Shown here in pieces: positions 17,501 through 22,143 of a stretch of 22,143 nucleotides of DNA (the stretch's first letter is position 1; each line of letters starts with the position of its first letter). This stretch comes from Bacteroides sp. UBA1317. Lineage in GTDB: Bacteria > Bacteroidota > Bacteroidia > Bacteroidales > Bacteroidaceae. The stretch is from the NCBI GenBank assembly GCA_002307035.1, contig DBTL01000159.1, positions 1-22,143 of the forward strand, in the 5' to 3' direction. Position numbers and translations under genes: made by a program. The notes under the pieces were generated by a model, which worked only from the letters and a program-made list of their open reading frames with translations, did not search any database and had not been told where the DNA came from.

Positions 17501-18787
17501 ATGGGAACAAAGAAATTGCATTTTGAGACACTGCAACTACACGTAGGACAAGAGAATCCGGATCCGGCAACAGACGCACGTGCAGTACCTATTTACCAAA
17601 CCACATCGTATGTATTTCGCAATTCGGCTCATGCGGCTGCCCGCTTTGGCCTGCAGGACCCGGGAAACATTTACGGTCGATTGACGAATTCCACTCAAGG
17701 GGTGCTCGAAGATCGTGTGGCAGCTCTCGAAGGAGGAGTAGCCGGGCTAGCATTAGCTTCGGGTGCAGCAGCAGTGACGTATGCTATCGAAAATATTACT
17801 CGTTCAGGAGATCACGTAGTAGCTGCTAAGACAATTTATGGAGGATCTTATAACCTATTGGCCCATACATTGCCAACCTATGGAGTGACCACTACGTTTG
17901 TTGACCCGTCTGATCTTGGCAATTTCGAAAAAGCTATTCAGCCTAATACCAAAGCTATTTTTATTGAAACTTTAGGTAATCCTAATTCCAATATTATTGA
18001 TATTGACATTGTAGCAGCTATTGCTCATAGGCACAAAATTCCTCTCATTATAGATAATACTTTCGGCACTCCTTATCTTATTCGCCCCATTGAGCATGGT
18101 GCAGATATTGTTGTTCATTCAGCTACCAAATTCATTGGAGGTCATGGTACTTCACTGGGAGGCATCATCGTAGACTCCGGCAAGTTTGACTGGGTAGCTT
18201 CCGGCAAGTTTCCTCAACTCACTGAGCCCGACTCAAGTTATCATGGCGTTCGCTTTGTGGATGCGGCCGGTGCTGCTGCCTATGTGGTAAGAATACGTGC
18301 CATATTGTTGCGTGATACGGGTGCTGCCATCAGTCCTTTTAACGCTTTTATTTTGCTACAGGGCTTGGAAACGCTATCTTTGCGTGTAGAACGCCATGTG
18401 GAGAATGCTTTGAAGGTAGTAGAATACCTTTCAAAGCACCCCAAAGTGGCTGCTGTGAACCATCCTGCATTGCTCGATCATCCGGATCATGCACTTTATA
18501 AACAGTATTTCCCTAAAGGGGCAGGTTCTATTTTTACTTTCGAGGTGAAAGGCGGTACCAAGGAAGCGCAGACATTTATTGATAGTTTGGAGATTTTTTC
18601 ATTGTTGGCCAACGTGGCAGATGTGAAGTCACTGGTTATACACCCGGCAACCACTACTCATTCTCAGTTGAATGAGAAGGAGTTGGCCGAGCAGGGGATC
18701 AACCCCGGTACGGTTCGCCTCTCTATCGGAACGGAACATATTGATGATATTATTGACGATTTAGAACAAGCATTTAGCAAAATTTAA
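17501..18787 (+). CDS. metY: O-acetylhomoserine sulfhydrylase (O-acetylhomoserine aminocarboxypropyltransferase)
   Basis: Cytoplasmic PLP enzyme of the Cys/Met metabolism family that condenses O-acetylhomoserine with sulfide to make homocysteine for methionine synthesis. It has 428 residues, the normal MetY length and longer than the roughly 380-400 of cystathionine synthases and lyases. Visible signatures are the N-terminal FETLQLHVGQENPDPATDARAVPIYQTTSY, the phosphate-binding ALASGAAAV, GNPNSNI, the PLP-site Asp in IIDNTFGTPYL, and SATKFIGGHGTSLGG with the Schiff-base Lys210. The C-terminal VIHPATTTHSQL and GTVRLSIGTEHIDDIIDDL close the family pattern. It starts the operon with the GNAT and mnmA genes, 17 bases before the next start. 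A purine-rich AAAGAAG precedes the ATG. Confidence 0.95.
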   Translation: MGTKKLHFETLQLHVGQENPDPATDARAVPIYQTTSYVFRNSAHAAARFGLQDPGNIYGRLTNSTQGVLEDRVAALEGGVAGLALASGAAAVTYAIENITRSGDHVVAAKTIYGGSYNLLAHTLPTYGVTTTFVDPSDLGNFEKAIQPNTKAIFIETLGNPNSNIIDIDIVAAIAHRHKIPLIIDNTFGTPYLIRPIEHGADIVVHSATKFIGGHGTSLGGIIVDSGKFDWVASGKFPQLTEPDSSYHGVRFVDAAGAAAYVVRIRAILLRDTGAAISPFNAFILLQGLETLSLRVERHVENALKVVEYLSKHPKVAAVNHPALLDHPDHALYKQYFPKGAGSIFTFEVKGGTKEAQTFIDSLEIFSLLANVADVKSLVIHPATTTHSQLNEKELAEQGINPGTVRLSIGTEHIDDIIDDLEQAFSKI

Positions 18788-18804
18788 TTAATAATCAAGC
18801 ATGA

Positions 18805-19272
18805 ATGACTGAGTTAAGAATTGAACTATATAAGTCCGCTTATCTCAGAGATTTTGTCCGCCTTAATTCAGAATGGATACAGACTTTCTTCCATTTGGAA
18901 AGTTCTGACCGAGTCGTGCTTAACGACCCCGAGGGATACATTCTGAAACAAGGTGGGCAAATATTCTTTGCCGTAAACGAACAAGGAAGACCTGTGGGAT
19001 GTTGTGCGCTTATCAACCATCCTGCGGAAGAACGCTTTGAATTGGCGAAAATGGCGGTTTCACCTCATTATCAGGGAAAAGGCGTCGGACGTTTGCTCGG
19101 AGAAGCGGCGCTTGCTTATGCAAGAGGGCAAGGGGTGAAAACTGTTTTTTTGGAAGGAAATACACGCATGGCTGCTTCCATTGTGCTCTATCGAAAGTTG
19201 GGCTTCAAGGAAGTACCTATCAGCAGAGCTGCTTATAGCAGGTGTAACATTATGATGGAATTGGATTTATAA
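18805..19272 (+). CDS. GNAT-family N-acetyltransferase
   Basis: Small acetyl-CoA-dependent acetyltransferase of unknown acceptor, 155 residues, the usual size for a single GNAT domain. Motif A is clear at about residues 85-105: LAKMAVSPHYQGKGVGRLL, with the pyrophosphate-binding Q-G-K-G-V-G. The later VFLEGNTRMAASIVLYRKLGFKEV is the motif B region that completes the acetyl-CoA fold. It lies between metY and mnmA, with 17 bases before and 6 after, so it is cotranscribed with them. The start is ATG 18805; an overlapping ATG at 18801 in another frame stops after three codons. No signal peptide. The acceptor could be an amine metabolite or a protein N-terminus; context does not settle it. Confidence 0.88.
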   Translation: MTELRIELYKSAYLRDFVRLNSEWIQTFFHLESSDRVVLNDPEGYILKQGGQIFFAVNEQGRPVGCCALINHPAEERFELAKMAVSPHYQGKGVGRLLGEAALAYARGQGVKTVFLEGNTRMAASIVLYRKLGFKEVPISRAAYSRCNIMMELDL

Positions 19273-19278
19273 GAAGAT

Positions 19279-20343
19279 ATGAATATTGCAACATTATTAT
19301 CGGGAGGTGTAGACAGTTCTGTTGTCGTGCACCTTTTGTGTGAACAGGGGAATAAGCCCACTCTTTTTTATATAAAGATAGGTATGGATGGAGCGGAATA
19401 TATGGACTGTTCTGCCGAAGAAGACATTGAACTGGCTACGGCCATCGCCCGTAAGTACGGACTGAAACTGGAGGTGATAGATCTCCATCAGGAATATTGG
19501 GATGGAGTGGCGACTTATGCTATCGATAAAATAAAAAAAGGACTTACTCCGAACCCGGATGTGATGTGCAATAAACTCATTAAGTTTGGTTGCTTTGAAC
19601 AGCAGGCTGGTAAGGATTTTGATAAAACAGCTACCGGACACTATGCCACTACTGTAGAGAAAGAGGGAAAAGTATGGCTTGGAACTGCCAAGGATCCGGT
19701 GAAAGATCAAACGGACTTTCTTGCTCAGATAGATTATCTTCAGGTATCTAAACTGATGTTCCCCATTGGGGGCCTGATGAAACATGAGGTACGTGACATT
19801 GCTTTGCAGGCTGCATTGCCTAGTGCTCGTCGTAAAGATAGTCAGGGGATTTGTTTCCTTGGAAAGATTAACTACAATGATTTTGTTCGTCGCTTCCTTG
19901 GCGAAAAAGAGGGCGCAATTATCGAATTGGAAACGGGTAAGCGTATTGGCACGCACCGTGGATATTGGTTTCATACCATCGGTCAGCGCAAAGGGCTTGG
20001 CTTAAGTGGCGGTCCGTGGTTCGTCATAAGAAAAGATATTCAGGAAAATATTATTTATGTATCTCGTGGATATGAGGTAGAGACGCAGTATGGTTACCAA
20101 TTTCGTATGCACGATTTTCATTTCATCACCGATAATCCTTGGGAAGAGCAGGGAGAGGAACACGAAGTTACTTTCAAGATACGTCATACTCCTGAGTTCC
20201 TAAAAGGACGACTTACACGTGTGGGCGATGATTATCAGCTTGTTTCTTCAGAGAAATTACAAGGTATTGCTCCCGGACAGTTTGGGGTAGTGTATGATAA
20301 AGACGCACGCATCTGCTTCGGTAGTGGAGAGATAGCCGGTTAA
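19279..20343 (+). CDS. mnmA: tRNA-specific 2-thiouridylase MnmA
   Basis: Cytoplasmic ATP-dependent enzyme that adds sulfur to C2 of the wobble uridine (U34) of tRNAs for Lys, Glu and Gln. It has 354 residues, within the family range. The PP-loop is near the start (LLSGGVDSSVVVHLL). The two cysteines of the thiolation mechanism are present: Cys97 in NPDVMCNKLIKFG and Cys192 in SQGICFLGKI. TATGHYA, DQTDFLAQI, FPIGGLMKHEVRDIA and HTIGQRKGLGL are further family blocks, and a small beta-barrel C-terminal region ends in GSGEIAG. A purine-rich AAGAAG sits just before the ATG. It is the last gene of the metY operon and converges on the response regulator gene with a 28-base gap. Bacteroides often carries more than one mnmA copy; whether this genome does cannot be seen here. 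Confidence 0.95.
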   Translation: MNIATLLSGGVDSSVVVHLLCEQGNKPTLFYIKIGMDGAEYMDCSAEEDIELATAIARKYGLKLEVIDLHQEYWDGVATYAIDKIKKGLTPNPDVMCNKLIKFGCFEQQAGKDFDKTATGHYATTVEKEGKVWLGTAKDPVKDQTDFLAQIDYLQVSKLMFPIGGLMKHEVRDIALQAALPSARRKDSQGICFLGKINYNDFVRRFLGEKEGAIIELETGKRIGTHRGYWFHTIGQRKGLGLSGGPWFVIRKDIQENIIYVSRGYEVETQYGYQFRMHDFHFITDNPWEEQGEEHEVTFKIRHTPEFLKGRLTRVGDDYQLVSSEKLQGIAPGQFGVVYDKDARICFGSGEIAG

Positions 20344-20371
20344 AACAATCACAGAAATGCCGGATATTACG

Positions 20372-21031
20372 TTAGATGTAATATTCAGCCAAATCTATAA
20401 TGCCGGCACGTATGGCATACTTAGTCGCTTCGTGCACATTGTTTACTCCCAACTTACGAAAGATATTCTTGCGGTGACTATTAATCGTATGAAAACTTAG
20501 ATTTTTTTCCGCCGCAATTTCCTTTGTTGTCTTTCCCGATGCAATTTCTTTCAGTATCAACTTTTCACTTTGTGTAAGCAGACGGTCATCTTGTATAGCA
20601 GAGGGTGCAGGTACATTGTTGCCTGTAAGCAGCATGTTGCTCACATGATTACAGATAAAACGTTCTTTCCTTGAGGCGCATAGCAAGGCCGTTGTTATCT
20701 CTTCTTTTGAATTATCTTTCATGGCAACACTGAAGGATGTGCCTGAGAATAAAACCTGACGTAAGAAGTTCATACTTAATTCTTCCGAGAAGAGTAACCA
20801 ATCCACCTCTTTGAAGCGTTCGTGTAGAACGATTAATTCTTCTGCTCCTCCAAAATCAAAAAGGGTATAATCCAATACCACCACAGCTTCCGGATGCAGA
20901 CGCAGTTCTTTTATCAATTCAGCTTTGTTGTCAGCTTCGAGTAGTAAACTAACCTCTTTCTGCCTGCTAAGCAGAAACATCAATCCTGCTTTGGAAATAT
21001 CCTGATTATCTGCAATGATATACTCTCTCAT
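20372..21031 (-). CDS. NarL/LuxR-type response regulator (orphan)
   Basis: Cytoplasmic DNA-binding regulator of 219 residues. The receiver domain at about 1-120 keeps the acidic pair region (IIADNQD, Asp8 and Asp11), a phospho-acceptor Asp54 in VVVLDYTLFD, Ser82 at the switch position and Lys105 in VAMKDNS, so it should be phosphorylatable. A LuxR-type helix-turn-helix follows at about 152-212 (LTQSEKLILKEIASGKTTKEIAAEKN, then HTINSHRKNIFRKLGVNN). No histidine kinase gene is beside it, so its partner is elsewhere or it responds to a small phospho-donor. It converges on mnmA and lies 57 bases downstream of the NhaC gene on the same strand, with its own promoter candidate. Targets are unknown. 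Confidence 0.92.
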   Translation of the reverse strand: MREYIIADNQDISKAGLMFLLSRQKEVSLLLEADNKAELIKELRLHPEAVVVLDYTLFDFGGAEELIVLHERFKEVDWLLFSEELSMNFLRQVLFSGTSFSVAMKDNSKEEITTALLCASRKERFICNHVSNMLLTGNNVPAPSAIQDDRLLTQSEKLILKEIASGKTTKEIAAEKNLSFHTINSHRKNIFRKLGVNNVHEATKYAIRAGIIDLAEYYI

Positions 21032-21062
21032 ACTTTTCCTTGTTTAAATAAAGCGCTACGTG

Positions 21063-21070
21063 CAAAAATA
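21063..21070 (-). promoter_or_regulatory. Candidate -7 box for the response regulator gene
   Basis: On the minus strand this reads TATTTTTG, matching TAnnTTTG, 31 bases upstream of the start codon and inside the 57-base gap after the antiporter gene. No clear -33 element is seen, and the box is near-homopolymer, so support is modest. Read-through from the antiporter gene is an alternative. Confidence 0.35.
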
Positions 21071-21088
21071 CACTTTTCTGTGAATAAT

Positions 21089-22143
21089 TTACTGCTTCTT
21101 CACTATTTTATATCCGATGGCGGCAATGAAAATGCTCATTAGTGGACTAATGATGTTGAAGAAACAGTAAGGCAGATAGGTCAAGGTAGACACACTCAGA
21201 ATAGTTGCTTGTGTCATTCCACAGGTATTCCATGGAATGAGGACGGAGGTCACGGTTACCGCATCTTCGGTGGTACGACTTAGCAGCCTACTCTCATATC
21301 CTTTATTCTTATAGATATTATTGAACATGTTTCCGGTGAGGATGATCGAGATATACTGATCGGCAGTAGTCAGATTCAGGAATATACCCGAGCATACGGT
21401 AGATGCTACCATGCTAACCCTGTTTTTCATGAATCGAACAAATACCGAAGTGATGCTACCCAGCATGCCGCTGGCAGTCATCGCTCCGCCGAAGCACATG
21501 GCGCAAATGATCAGCCATATCGTATTCAGCATGCCTGCCATACCCCGGGTTGTTATCAGGTCGGTAAGTTCTACATTATCCGTATGCAATCCCGTTGGTC
21601 CATATAGGCTCATCGTTAGGCCTTTAAAGGCCGACTCGACATCTTTATTTGAGAGGCCGGAAATTTCGTGAAGCAAGTTCGGCTGAAAGATAAGGGCGAA
21701 TATCCCTGCTAATGCCGTAGAGATGAAAAGAGTAATGAGCGAAGGTACTTTTCGAGCGATCAGAACAGCAGTTGCTATAGGTACTAGTAATAACCAGGGA
21801 GTAATATTGAATCGACTGTTGAGTGCCGCCGAGAAAGAAGCAATATGTTCTGTGTTGCTTGCCTCGTGTGACAAGCCGGCTATCGTAAAAATAATCAGTG
21901 TGATGACTAATGAAGGAATGGTGGTTATCATCATGTAGCGGATGTGTATAAAGAGAGGTGTATCTGTTACTGAAGAGGCCAAGATGGTTGTGTCCGATAA
22001 TGGAGAAACTTTATCTCCGAAGTAAGCTCCCGATATGATGGCTCCTGCAATCCAGCCTTCATCGAATCCTTGCGCTTTGCCTATTCCCATCAATGCAATG
22101 CCGATGGTGGCAATGGTAGTCCACGAGCTACCGGTCATCACCG
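21089..22143 (-). CDS. nhaC: NhaC-family Na+/H+ antiporter (partial, N-terminus off window)
   Basis: Inner-membrane antiporter exchanging Na+ for H+ in pH and sodium homeostasis. About 351 codons lie in the window; the frame is open through the right edge. Full NhaC proteins are usually about 450-500 residues, so roughly 100-150 N-terminal residues are missing, and the Met at 22141 is internal. The family hallmark is visible near the left of the fragment (AYFGDKVSPLSDTTILASS). Many hydrophobic helices follow, such as MMITTIPSLVITLIIFTIAG, LLLVPIATAVLIA, TLFISTALAGIFALIF and IWLIICAMCFGGAMTASGML. The late TTADQYISIILTGNMF and LIPWNTCGMTQATIL also fit the family. The protein ends with a basic tail (IGYKIVKKQ). 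A role in the electron-transport sodium cycle of Bacteroides is plausible but inferred. Confidence 0.9.
   Translation of the reverse strand, partial: VMTGSSWTTIATIGIALMGIGKAQGFDEGWIAGAIISGAYFGDKVSPLSDTTILASSVTDTPLFIHIRYMMITTIPSLVITLIIFTIAGLSHEASNTEHIASFSAALNSRFNITPWLLLVPIATAVLIARKVPSLITLFISTALAGIFALIFQPNLLHEISGLSNKDVESAFKGLTMSLYGPTGLHTDNVELTDLITTRGMAGMLNTIWLIICAMCFGGAMTASGMLGSITSVFVRFMKNRVSMVASTVCSGIFLNLTTADQYISIILTGNMFNNIYKNKGYESRLLSRTTEDAVTVTSVLIPWNTCGMTQATILSVSTLTYLPYCFFNIISPLMSIFIAAIGYKIVKKQ

Noticed and set aside
19297..19974. Long open frame on the minus strand opposite mnmA
   Set aside because: The translation has no family signature, and the plus strand encodes a complete MnmA with all motifs; it is an antisense shadow.
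20358..20408. Inverted repeats around the mnmA/response-regulator junction (TGCCGG/CCGGCA and ATATTAC/GTAATAT) considered as a terminator
   Set aside because: The long outer stem has only six pairs and no good T-run follows in either direction; most of it lies in the regulator's coding end.

Overview
The window looks like a chromosomal segment from a gut-type Bacteroides or close Bacteroidales relative. The evidence is a SusC/SusD pair, a periplasmic sensor of the hybrid two-component type with many beta-propeller repeats, lipoprotein signals followed by acidic residues, AT-rich DNA, and candidate promoters of the Bacteroides TAnnTTTG class. The species cannot be named from the sequence alone.

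Left part (1-14027) is a polysaccharide or glycoside utilisation locus. A sensor-regulator running off the left edge is transcribed leftward. Divergent from it, across a 453-base gap, is a compact five-gene operon: susC-like transporter, susD-like lipoprotein, a CE1-type esterase with an N-terminal E-set-like domain, and two GH3 glycosidases. Gaps in the operon are only 19-33 bases. The enzyme set suggests an esterified beta-glycoside or beta-linked oligosaccharide. No endo-acting glycanase is present, so the substrate is either small or partly digested by enzymes encoded elsewhere.

The middle (14028-17285) begins with a gene-free stretch. It holds a 21-base tandem repeat inside a short amber-interrupted reading frame with a strong Shine-Dalgarno sequence, a long hairpin, and a strong bidirectional terminator. 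Two tandem S41-family lipoproteins follow on the minus strand. The downstream copy keeps the Ser-Lys dyad. The upstream copy has Gly in place of the catalytic Ser and looks like a pseudoprotease.

The right part (17286-22143) is housekeeping: a plus-strand operon of O-acetylhomoserine sulfhydrylase, a GNAT acetyltransferase and tRNA 2-thiouridylase MnmA. Convergent to it are an orphan NarL-type response regulator and an NhaC-type Na+/H+ antiporter cut by the right edge.

The most interesting items are the active/inactive S41 pair, the endo-enzyme-free esterase plus double GH3 locus, the 21-base-repeat element, and a direct repeat upstream of susC that could be the sensor's operator.
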